NCBI GenBank assembly: GCA_003165095.1
Contig: PLSH01000256.1
Span: 1-9,845 of the forward strand
DNA: 9,845 nt
Source: Acidobacteriaceae bacterium
Lineage (GTDB): Bacteria > Acidobacteriota > Terriglobia > Terriglobales > Acidobacteriaceae
Reading direction: 5' to 3'
Each line of letters starts with the position of its first letter. Positions within the stretch are counted from its first letter, which is position 1. A program made the position numbers and the translations under genes. Of the stretch, positions 1-5,913 are shown one piece after another. The notes under the pieces were generated by a model. That model was not told where the DNA came from. It did no database searches and saw only the letters and a program-made list of their open reading frames with translations.

Positions 1-428
1 GCCGGCCGCAGGCCTACGCGGGAGGTGCGGAGACGCGCGGAAATTCCGGGTATGGTTACGGCAACCAGAGCCGGCCTGGGCAGAATTATGCCGCACGTCC
101 GGGTGCGGGGTATGGCAATCCCTATCAGTCCTATCGAGCGCCATCTTATGGCGCGCAGTCGTATCGTGAGCCAGGTTATCGAGCGCCGGAAGCGAGATCG
201 TCGCGCGGATTCAGCGGACGGTCCAATGACGCGTATGGCGAATCCTACGCGCGCAATGAGCATTCCGGTGGATTCCATCTCTTCGGGCACGGGCACGAAT
301 CGAATGGTTTCAACGGCGGCCGCGCACCGAAGAATTCCTACGGCGGCGGGCACGCGCCGAAGGGCTTCGGGCACGAGAAAGCGCCCAGAACAAGCCACTC
401 CGGCGGCGGACACAAGCACTTCCGCTGA
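1..428 (+). CDS. C-terminal part of a Gly/Tyr/His-rich low-complexity protein (5' end outside window)
   Basis: An open frame enters from the left edge (first full codon at 3) and ends at TGA 426-428, giving 141 residues with no start in the window. It reads as natural low-complexity protein. The first half has Tyr every few residues (GYGYGNQSRPGQNY, NPYQSYRAPSYGAQSYREPGY). The second half is rich in Gly, His and Lys, with recurring APK/GGGH units (GGRAPKNSYGGGHAPKGFGH), and ends SGGGHKHFR. An overlapping frame (25-537) is open longer but reads as an Arg-rich arbitrary mix, so I take it as a shadow. Similar Gly/His tails occur on exported acidobacterial proteins, for example some annotated DUF3300, but the diagnostic N-terminal domain is outside the window and I cannot name the family. 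A disordered tail with possible metal or surface binding is inference. Confidence 0.72.
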   Translation, partial: RPQAYAGGAETRGNSGYGYGNQSRPGQNYAARPGAGYGNPYQSYRAPSYGAQSYREPGYRAPEARSSRGFSGRSNDAYGESYARNEHSGGFHLFGHGHESNGFNGGRAPKNSYGGGHAPKGFGHEKAPRTSHSGGGHKHFR

Positions 429-568
429 GGTTCGAGAATTGTTGGGTATTTGGGACCACGAAGATGAAAGCGCGATGAATATCGTAATCCTCGCTGGACC
501 ATTGCCCCTCTCAGGCTCTAACATCGACTCTCAATAAAGCCGCCTTCCGGCTCATTCAGGGAGCGTCG

Positions 569-1426
569 ATGAGATTCCCCGGCATTGTGTCGAGGCTGTT
601 TCCATGCCTGCTCCTGGTGCTCGCCATCCCAGGGTTGTGGGCGCAAGGGCCACCCTATCAAACCGACGATCCGGTGCCGGTGGACCTGCATCACTACGAG
701 TTCTACATTTTCGGCGGCATGGACGGCACGCCGGCAGAGCTCGATTCCACGGGGCCCGCATTTGAATTCAACTGGGGCGCCATTCCAAGGGTGCAATTGC
801 ACGCCATTCTGCCCTGGGGTGTTGCCGCGCCGTCGAACAATCCCGTATTTCTTCCGGGCGGCGTGGGCGCCACGGCGTTTGGCCTGACGGATATGGAACT
901 GGGCGTGAAGATCGCGTTTATCAAAGAAGGCAAGCACATGCCGCAGATCGGCAGCTTTACCATGTTTGAAATGCCGACCGGAAGTTACACAAAAGGTCTC
1001 GGTGTGGGCAAGGTCTGGTACAAGCTCCCCATCTGGCTGCAGAAGAACTCCGGAAAGTGGCTCTTTGACGGCGGCGGCGGCTATGAAGTCGTGCCACAGG
1101 CCGGCTACCGCGATTTTCCGTACACTGGATGGCTGGTGAAGCGAGAGTTGAGCGAGCGGTTGGAGCTGGGAGTGGAGGTTTTTGCCCACGGCCGGGAGGG
1201 TTTTGCGGCGCCGCAAACCGAAGCTTCCACGATGATCGACATCGGGGGGTACTACCACTTCAAGAATCATCCCGGCGAGCAGTTCCTTCTTGCCTACGGC
1301 CACTCGGTAGCGGGACAAACTGAGAACTACGCCTATGCCGGGATGTACTGGACGTGGGGCAAGGACGACAAAAAGACTGCCCGCAACGGGTTGTTCCCGG
1401 AACCGGCAAACAGAGGCGGACTCTAA
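569..1426 (+). CDS. Exported outer-membrane beta-barrel-like protein, MetA-like (phenol degradation/transporter-type) family
   Basis: A 285-aa protein starting at ATG 569, preceded by a good Shine-Dalgarno (AGGGAG 558-563, 5-nt spacer). Residues 1 to about 26 form a signal peptide: a basic start, a hydrophobic run LLLVLAIPGLW, and likely cleavage around AQG. The mature part begins PPYQTDDPVPVDLHHYEF. It alternates short aromatic strands with loops (FEFNWG, VQLHAILPWG, ELGVKIAF, GSFTMFEMPTGSY, GGYYHF) and has a late strand YAGMYWTWG (257-264) followed by a charged tail of about 20 residues. This pattern resembles the loosely defined 'MetA-pathway of phenol degradation'/transporter-like outer-membrane family, recognised from memory. 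No substrate can be inferred. It opens a run of three same-strand genes, with 32 nt to the next. Exported barrel: fairly sure. Family name: moderately sure. Confidence 0.8.
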   Translation: MRFPGIVSRLFPCLLLVLAIPGLWAQGPPYQTDDPVPVDLHHYEFYIFGGMDGTPAELDSTGPAFEFNWGAIPRVQLHAILPWGVAAPSNNPVFLPGGVGATAFGLTDMELGVKIAFIKEGKHMPQIGSFTMFEMPTGSYTKGLGVGKVWYKLPIWLQKNSGKWLFDGGGGYEVVPQAGYRDFPYTGWLVKRELSERLELGVEVFAHGREGFAAPQTEASTMIDIGGYYHFKNHPGEQFLLAYGHSVAGQTENYAYAGMYWTWGKDDKKTARNGLFPEPANRGGL

Positions 1427-1458
1427 CGCTTTCAGGTTCGCGTGAAAGGATTGAGCAG

Positions 1459-2025
1459 ATGGAAATCACGGCCCGCAGTCTCTGGACTCTGGTACATGGA
1501 ATGGGGTTTGGCGCGCTCTATCTGCTGGCGTGCTCCGGCGCACTGGTGGAACTCCATCGCCGCTATGCGCCGGGCAATGCAGGCGCGATGCCGGCACGGG
1601 ATGAATCCTTCTTGCGAATTTACCTGGTAGCGATGGCCGCGCTGGCATGGCTCACAGTGCTCACCGGGGCATACATCATTTATCCGTGGTATCGCGCGGT
1701 TGCGCCGCCGGGAACGGCGGATCTGGCTGCGTTTCCGCAGCGACTGCTCATGGCCAGCCCGTCCACCAGCGCGTGGCACTCTCTGGGCATGGAGTGGAAG
1801 GAGCATGTTGCGTGGCTTGTGCCCATCTCGATCACCATGGCCGCTGCGGTGGTTCTCGAATACGGCCGCAACCTGAAAAATCATCCCCAGCTTCGCGCCA
1901 CGGTGCTTTGTTTCGTCTGGGTTTCGCTGCTGGCGGCGGGCATTGCCGGTTTCTTCGGCGCCATGATCAACAAGAACGCGCCTGTCGAGGGCGGCGCGAG
2001 GATTCACATCCTATCAGGAAAGTAA
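1459..2025 (+). CDS. Four-helix integral membrane protein of unknown function
   Basis: A 188-aa protein. I chose ATG 1459 because AAAGGA (1445-1450) lies 8 nt upstream and the first helix starts just after it. An in-frame ATG at 1354 would add 35 hydrophilic residues and overlap the previous gene by 73 nt. Four membrane helices are visible at about residues 7-31, 52-75, 114-135 and 145-169. His13 (LVHGMG) lies in helix 1, and His107 and His116 lie in AWHSLGMEWKEHVAW at the entry to helix 3. Membrane-embedded His pairs can ligate heme b, but no cytochrome family signature is recognised, so that is speculation. The gene lies 32 nt after the barrel protein and 19 nt before another small membrane protein, so it is probably co-transcribed with both. 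It is a real gene with no assignable function. Confidence 0.78.
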   Translation: MEITARSLWTLVHGMGFGALYLLACSGALVELHRRYAPGNAGAMPARDESFLRIYLVAMAALAWLTVLTGAYIIYPWYRAVAPPGTADLAAFPQRLLMASPSTSAWHSLGMEWKEHVAWLVPISITMAAAVVLEYGRNLKNHPQLRATVLCFVWVSLLAAGIAGFFGAMINKNAPVEGGARIHILSGK

Positions 2026-2044
2026 TTCAACACGGAGAGCAACC

Positions 2045-2386
2045 ATGCACGCAACATCAGCCAAGGCAGGCTCCGCACAAATCCCCAACGGCCCAGGCGC
2101 AGCCGCCGTTCTCTCGGCCGGCATCGGCGCGTTCCTGGTGGGGTTTTTCGCGATCCTGGCGGATCAATCCGCGTCCATCAAGAGCTTCATGATTTTCTGG
2201 AGGCCGACTGGTCCGCTCTCCGGAGTGACTGCATCCGCCATATTTGTGTGGCTCGCCGTTTGGGCGATTTTGCATGCGCGCTGGCGCAATCGGGACGTGG
2301 CACTGGCGCGCATCAACGCCGCGGCTCTTCTGCTGCTCGGCTTGAGCCTGCTGATGACGTTTCCGCCGCTGGCCGATCTTTTCTGA
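2045..2386 (+). CDS. Small three-helix membrane protein of unknown function
   Basis: A 113-aa protein starting at ATG 2045 with GGAG (2034-2037) 7 nt upstream. The N-terminus is hydrophilic (about 18 residues) and is followed by three hydrophobic segments at roughly 19-39, 58-77 and 90-107. A positively charged loop HARWRNRD (77-84) lies between helices 2 and 3. The C-terminus TFPPLADLF ends immediately after the last helix. The loop SFMIFWRPTGPLSGVT between helices 1 and 2 has the look of a conserved functional loop. The gene starts 19 nt after the four-helix protein, which suggests an operon and perhaps a complex with it. It converges on dapA, with 64 nt between the two stop codons. I do not recognise a named family. 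Confidence 0.75.
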   Translation: MHATSAKAGSAQIPNGPGAAAVLSAGIGAFLVGFFAILADQSASIKSFMIFWRPTGPLSGVTASAIFVWLAVWAILHARWRNRDVALARINAAALLLLGLSLLMTFPPLADLF

Positions 2387-2427
2387 AGAGGAGATCGACG
2401 GTCATTCTCGAAGTGGCCGAATGCAGG

Positions 2428-2445
2428 AAAATGCGCATGCTGCGC
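2428..2445 (-). terminator. Weak candidate intrinsic terminator of dapA
   Basis: Read on the minus strand just past the dapA stop, a perfect 5-bp stem GCGCA/TGCGC with a 3-nt loop (2433-2445) is followed directly by ATTTT (2428-2432). The position fits a terminator between convergent genes, but the stem is short and the T-tract has only four Ts. On the plus strand no T-run follows the hairpin, so it would not serve the upstream membrane-protein genes well. Confidence 0.35.
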
Positions 2446-2450
2446 TGGTC

Positions 2451-3380
2451 TTAAAATACTTCGGCGCGGAGACCCGGCGGGACGGGCACATGTTTGAGCA
2501 GGCCCAACTCGCCGGCCAGCCGTTCAAGGCGGGCGCGCGTGGCGGGCGTGGGTGGAACCAGCGGCAGGCGCACCTGATCGGTGGTGCGGCCCATCAGGTT
2601 GAGTACTGTTTTCACCGGCCCTGGATTGGATTCCCAGAAATTCGCCTCGAAGAGGCGCGCATAGCGGCGCTCCAGCTCGCGCGCTTCAGCCCAGTTGTTA
2701 TTGAGGGCCGCGCGAATCATGCGCGCCAGCTCGGCCGGCGCTTCGTTTGAGGCCACGCTGATGAGCCCGTGTGCTCCAATGCCGATGGCCGCGAGGGCCA
2801 GGTTATCGTCCCCGGAGAAGATTTTGAAGCCGCGCGGAAGCGTGTGCACCAGCTCGGCTATCTGCGGCAGCTTGCCGCTGGCCTCTTTAATGGCCTGGAT
2901 GTTGGACGCCGCGGCAGCGAGGTGAACCACCGTTTGCGGCTCGAGATTTACACCTGTCCGCCCAGGCACGTTGTACACGGCAACCGGCAAGGGGTGCACG
3001 GCTTTTGCCAAGGCGAGGAAATGCTGGAATTGGCCCTCCTGCGACGGCTTGTTGTAGTACGGATTGGCGGAGAGAATGGCGTCCACGCCCTGCACGCGGC
3101 GCAGTAAATTGGCCTGGCGCACCAGCATGCGGGTGGAGTTGTGCGTGCAACCGGCCCAGACGGGAACCCGGCCCGCAGCAACTTCCACCACGATGCGGAC
3201 CACGTGCAGCCACTCATCTTCATCGAGCGTGGCTGCTTCGCCGGTGGACCCGCAAGCCACCAGAAAATCAATTCCTGAATCGATCTGCCAGTTCACCAGC
3301 GCCCACAACGCCGGCTCGTCGATCGCACCATCGGTCCGAAAGGGCGTAACAATTGCTGTACCGCAACCCGTAGTTTCCAT
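2451..3380 (-). CDS. dapA: 4-hydroxy-tetrahydrodipicolinate synthase
   Basis: A 309-aa cytoplasmic lyase that condenses pyruvate with aspartate semialdehyde, the first committed step to diaminopimelate and lysine. The start ATG (3378-3380) gives the family N-terminus METTGCGTAIVTPF; longer in-frame starts to 3665 only add non-homologous sequence. Visible motifs are GSTGEAATL (44-52), PYYNKPSQEG (107-116), YNVPGRTG (136-143) with the catalytic Tyr136 and Arg141, and IKEASG with the Schiff-base Lys165. The triad Thr44 of E. coli is Ser45 here, a conservative change. Of the E. coli lysine contacts, Ser48, His53, His56 and Glu84 correspond to Ala49, Glu54, Trp57 and Met85, suggesting weak or absent feedback inhibition. 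A C-terminal tail of about 15 residues extends past the usual end. The gene is separated from dapB by an inverted phosphatase gene and seems to have its own promoter. Confidence 0.96.
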   Translation of the reverse strand: METTGCGTAIVTPFRTDGAIDEPALWALVNWQIDSGIDFLVACGSTGEAATLDEDEWLHVVRIVVEVAAGRVPVWAGCTHNSTRMLVRQANLLRRVQGVDAILSANPYYNKPSQEGQFQHFLALAKAVHPLPVAVYNVPGRTGVNLEPQTVVHLAAAASNIQAIKEASGKLPQIAELVHTLPRGFKIFSGDDNLALAAIGIGAHGLISVASNEAPAELARMIRAALNNNWAEARELERRYARLFEANFWESNPGPVKTVLNLMGRTTDQVRLPLVPPTPATRARLERLAGELGLLKHVPVPPGLRAEVF

Positions 3381-3390
3381 GACTAGAGAG

Positions 3391-3420
3391 ATTATAACGG
3401 CGGGAGTTGGGAGATGGCAG
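3391..3420 (-). promoter_or_regulatory. Candidate dapA promoter giving a near-leaderless mRNA
   Basis: On the minus strand a perfect -10 hexamer TATAAT (3391-3396) stands 18 bp from CTGCCA (3415-3420; 4 of 6 matches to TTGACA). The seventh base after the -10 is A at 3384, a natural start point, and it would leave only four nucleotides before the dapA ATG at 3380. No Shine-Dalgarno is visible in CTCTCTAGTC before the ATG, which agrees with leaderless translation. The -35 lies inside the heptamer repeat array. Confidence 0.55.
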
Positions 3421-3430
3421 ATGGCGAATG
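3403..3430. repeat. Degenerate tandem heptamer array (four units)
   Basis: Four consecutive 7-bp units on the plus strand: GGAGTTG, GGAGATG, GCAGATG and GCGAATG (consensus roughly GSAGATG; on the minus strand CATCTSC). Each differs from its neighbour by one to three bases. The array begins 6 bp upstream of the dapA -10 and covers its -35. It may be a decayed short tandem repeat of the intergenic heptamer type, or a spaced set of protein-binding half-sites. Confidence 0.6.
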
Positions 3431-3484
3431 ACAGTGGCTGGGGAGGGTACCGATTCGTCAACTTTGGCTGCGGGCTCGGCTTGA

Positions 3485-3568
3485 AAATGGTAGCTTGAAG
3501 CTTCCTTTCTTGCGCGAAATGGTGGCTTGGAGCTTTGCGGTTTCGGGGTAATCGCGCGGCTGCAAGCT
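3485..3568. repeat. Imperfect direct repeats with GCT-N4-AGCT cores, 32-34 bp apart
   Basis: Positions 3485-3503 and 3517-3535 match at 17 of 19 bases (AAATGGTAGCTTGAAGCTT versus AAATGGTGGCTTGGAGCTT). A third, weaker member with the core GCTGCAAGCT lies at 3559-3568. The cores start at 3493, 3525 and 3559, spacings of 32 and 34 bp, roughly three helical turns. Function is unknown. Confidence 0.5.
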
Positions 3569-3695
3569 GCGGGAATGGAGCAAATGGCACCTGGAGAGCC
3601 CGCACCCGGCTCCCAGTTCGCGGATGGTCCTGCATGGGCCGGATCCCCAATCCCGGCATCGGCATTGCGGCTTTCCCTCGAAGGGCCAGGATGCG

Positions 3696-3701
3696 TATAG
3701 T
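3696..3701 (+). promoter_or_regulatory. Candidate -10 element for the SpoIIE phosphatase gene
   Basis: TATAGT matches TATAAT at 5 of 6 positions and lies 37 bp before the ATG at 3739, leaving a leader of about 30 nt that contains the GAGGG Shine-Dalgarno (3728-3732). The matching -35 region (around 3672-3678, TTCCCT) is poor, so this is tentative. Confidence 0.35.
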
Positions 3702-3738
3702 TCGTAGAGCAGGTCAGCTTCGCAAAAGAGGGCATGCC

Positions 3739-5829
3739 ATGGCACGGCGCATTTTCTTCTTCTTATTTTTCTCACTGAGTGCGTGGTTTGCGGGCAGCAC
3801 ACAGGCCGCGGCGCAGCCGGCTTTGAAGGCGCAGGCTAGCGGCACGGCGCACGTTACCCTGGGCCAGTCTGCCGTACCGCTCTACGGGCCGTGGAAGTTC
3901 ACGGCGGGCGACTCGCCGCTCGATGGGAAGACCGGCAAGCCGCTCTGGGCCGAGCCGGACTTCGACGACTCCCGATGGGAAGATGTCGATCTGACTCCCG
4001 CAGCCGGCTCCATCGATCCCATCTCCGGCATGTCCGGATTCGTTCCCGGCTGGACGGCCCGGGGCCACGCCGGCTACTGGGGCTATGCCTGGTACCGCAT
4101 CCGCGTCCAGGTCCAGGCGCAGCCCGGCCAGCAGTTGGCCCTTGCCGGCCCGGCGGACATGGACGACGTTTATCAGTGCTTTGACAACGGCAGCCTGGTC
4201 GGACAGTTCGGCCGCTTTTCCGGCAGCAATCCGCAGGGGTTTTACAGCCAGCCCATGATGTTCTCTTTGCCCACCCCCGCCGGCGAAGAGGGAAGTAACG
4301 GCGTCTCCACCCGGGTCCTCGCCTTCCGCGTCTACATGCTCCCCGCCACCCTGACCGAAACAGCCGATGTGGGCGGGTTCCACGATGCCCCCATCCTCGG
4401 CGACAACTCCACGGTGGCCGCACAGTACCAGATGAGCTGGCTGGAACTGGTTCGCGCGTATGCTCTCACCGCGGCACAGATCCCGGTGTTTGCCCTGCTG
4501 GCCTGCGTGGCCTTTACGTTTATCCTTTTCGACCGCTCCGACCGCGTCTATCTCTGGATGGGCTTCCTCTTCCTGGTGCAAACCGTATCGGTCGCCATCT
4601 CATCCGTCTCTTCCTGGGGGCAGGTGGTCACCATCACCAGCGCTCAGGTGCTCAATGACGCCACGCTGACCGCACTGATCACCGCCGGGTGGGTGATGGT
4701 CTGGTGGGTCTGGTTCGGGCGGCCGCGTCCGGCCTGGACACCGCATGCCGCTGCGGCTTTGGCTTTGCTTTACCTGGTGACCATCGTCCTCGGTCAGGAG
4801 ATGGTGGTGGGCCTCGTCCAGCACCGGGTCGCCCCCGTCTTTCTCTCCGCTTCGGTGCTCGTCCGGTTGCTGCTTTTCGCCCTGCAACTGTGGATCGTCT
4901 TCCAGGGCATTCGCCGCCAGGGGGTCGAGGGTTGGCTGGTGCTGCCCGCCGTCCTTCTGTGGGGTGTCGCGGCATTTAATGCAGAGCTTGCTGTCCTGCA
5001 TATCGTCGTCCGATGGAGCCTCTTTGGCTTGAGCGTGCGCCTTGGGGCGATCTCGAACTTACTTCTTGCCGCGGTGGTCGTCGTGCTGCTCCTGCGACGG
5101 CTTCTGAACTCCATCCACACCCAGCGGCAGATGGCTCTCGACGTCAAGCAGGCCCAGGAAGTCCAGCAGATGATCCTGCCCCAGGCCCGCACCGCCCTTC
5201 CCGGCCTGGAGATCGAGAGCGAATACCGGCCTGCCCGCGAGGTGGGCGGGGACTTTTTCCAGATCATTCCCCACAAAACCGACGGTAGCCTGCTGATTGT
5301 TGCGGGAGACGTGACCGGCAAGGGCCTGAAAGCGGGCATGCTGGTGGCGTTGATGGTTGGCGCCATCCGCAGCACCGAACGGTTCAGTTCCGACCCCGAT
5401 GTAATGCTGCACGAGCTCAACCAGCGGCTCATCGGCCGCGCCGATGCCCAGGCCACTTGCCTGGCGCTGAGAATCGCAAAAGACGGCGCGGCGACTCTGG
5501 CCAACGCCGGGCACCTGCCGCCTTACCGGAACGGGGAGCCACTGCCGATGGAGGGCGCGCTGCCCCTGGGCTTGACTGAAGAAGCCAAGTGCTCCGTGAT
5601 GCGCTTCCAACTCAGGCCGGGCGACCGCCTGCTGCTGCTTTCTGACGGCGTGGCGGAAGCTACTGACGCCGACGGCCGCCTCTTTGGCTTCGAGCGGGTT
5701 GCTGAGCTGGCGAGGGCGGCGACAACGGTGGGCGAGATTGCTCAGGTGGCGCAGGACTTTGGGCAGCAGGATGACATCAGCGTGATTGCGGTGACGCGTA
5801 CGGGTGTGCTGGAATCGGCAGCAGCGTAA
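3739..5829 (+). CDS. Membrane receptor-type SpoIIE/PP2C serine/threonine phosphatase
   Basis: A 696-aa protein. ATG 3739 is chosen because GAGGG (3728-3732) lies 6 nt upstream and a signal peptide follows (MARRIFFFLFF, likely cleavage near AQAAA, about residue 25). Residues about 27-235 are extracytoplasmic. The pattern GPWKF..GD, EPDFDDSRWEDVDL, GYWGYAWYRIRV and DMDDVYQCFDNGSLVGQFG resembles the jelly-roll sugar-binding domain of GH2 enzymes and 7TMR-DISM sensor domains. Seven helices follow (about 238-264, 270-290, 308-326, 336-357, 365-389, 399-421, 437-454), then a helical linker with EVQQMILPQ, then the phosphatase domain. That domain has VGGDFF (Asp505), GDVTGKG (Asp524), ANAGHLPP, LLSDGVAEA (Asp636) and QQDDIS (Asp678/679), so the metal-binding acids are intact. 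It likely senses an external ligand and dephosphorylates a cytoplasmic protein such as an anti-sigma-factor antagonist. No partner gene is adjacent. The gene is inverted relative to its dap neighbours. Confidence 0.9.
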   Translation: MARRIFFFLFFSLSAWFAGSTQAAAQPALKAQASGTAHVTLGQSAVPLYGPWKFTAGDSPLDGKTGKPLWAEPDFDDSRWEDVDLTPAAGSIDPISGMSGFVPGWTARGHAGYWGYAWYRIRVQVQAQPGQQLALAGPADMDDVYQCFDNGSLVGQFGRFSGSNPQGFYSQPMMFSLPTPAGEEGSNGVSTRVLAFRVYMLPATLTETADVGGFHDAPILGDNSTVAAQYQMSWLELVRAYALTAAQIPVFALLACVAFTFILFDRSDRVYLWMGFLFLVQTVSVAISSVSSWGQVVTITSAQVLNDATLTALITAGWVMVWWVWFGRPRPAWTPHAAAALALLYLVTIVLGQEMVVGLVQHRVAPVFLSASVLVRLLLFALQLWIVFQGIRRQGVEGWLVLPAVLLWGVAAFNAELAVLHIVVRWSLFGLSVRLGAISNLLLAAVVVVLLLRRLLNSIHTQRQMALDVKQAQEVQQMILPQARTALPGLEIESEYRPAREVGGDFFQIIPHKTDGSLLIVAGDVTGKGLKAGMLVALMVGAIRSTERFSSDPDVMLHELNQRLIGRADAQATCLALRIAKDGAATLANAGHLPPYRNGEPLPMEGALPLGLTEEAKCSVMRFQLRPGDRLLLLSDGVAEATDADGRLFGFERVAELARAATTVGEIAQVAQDFGQQDDISVIAVTRTGVLESAAA

Positions 5830-5838
5830 GCGCATCGA

Positions 5839-5867
5839 GAGGTGCGAGGGCTTGCTCTCGCAACCTC
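5839..5867. terminator. Strong hairpin between convergent phosphatase gene and dapB
   Basis: GAGGTGCGAGGG (5839-5850) pairs with GCTCTCGC-A-ACCTC (5855-5867): about 12 bp including one G-U pair, a CTTG loop and one bulged A (5862). It starts 10 bp after the phosphatase stop and ends 46 bp before the dapB stop, so it sits where a shared terminator is expected. No T-run follows on either strand, so it may act as a Rho-assisted or processing barrier rather than a classic intrinsic terminator. Confidence 0.5.
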
Positions 5868-5913
5868 CTGTTGACCGGGGGCGACACGAGGGATCCTAAC
5901 CCACCACGGGCGC

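Larger units (their letters stand above)
3381..3738. other. Divergent intergenic region between dapA and the SpoIIE phosphatase gene
   Basis: This 358-bp gene-free stretch contains, left to right, the dapA promoter (3391-3420), a degenerate heptamer array (3403-3430), imperfect repeats with GCT-N4-AGCT cores (3485-3568), and a TATAGT -10 candidate (3696-3701) with a Shine-Dalgarno for the phosphatase gene. Frames open across it on both strands (for example plus 3535-3738 and minus 3381-3665). They read as arbitrary Arg/Pro/Gly-rich sequence and are merely in-frame extensions of the flanking genes. I see no RNA gene or lysine riboswitch. Confidence 0.6.

Noticed and set aside
495..524. Promoter for the barrel gene: TGGACC, 18 bp, TAACAT
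   Set aside because: Both hexamers match at only four of six positions, a level reached often by chance in 140 bp of intergenic DNA.
25..537. Plus-strand open frame of 170 codons with an ATG start
   Set aside because: It reads as Arg/Thr/Ala-rich arbitrary protein and overlaps, in another frame, a Tyr/Gly/His-rich sequence with clear internal repeats that ends at 428.
538..552. Hairpin AGCCG-CCTTC-CGGCT before the barrel gene
   Set aside because: The stem is only 5 bp with no T-tract after it, and it lies 110 bp past the preceding stop codon, so a terminator role is unsupported.
518..1318. Minus-strand open frame of 266 codons opposite the exported barrel gene
   Set aside because: It is antisense to a gene with a signal peptide and Shine-Dalgarno, has no recognisable domain, and its long frame is explained by high GC content.
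3381..3665. N-terminal extension of dapA to a start at 3665
   Set aside because: The 95 added residues are non-homologous, contain the heptamer repeat and promoter sequence, and lie before a standard DapA N-terminus.
3381..3738. Lysine riboswitch upstream of dapA
   Set aside because: The predicted transcript start leaves only a few leader nucleotides, and I saw no multi-helix aptamer pattern here or in the short 46-nt gap before lysC.
3772..4581. Minus-strand open frame of 269 codons opposite the phosphatase sensor domain
   Set aside because: The opposite strand encodes a convincing secreted domain with WYRIRV and PDFDDS patterns; this frame has none.
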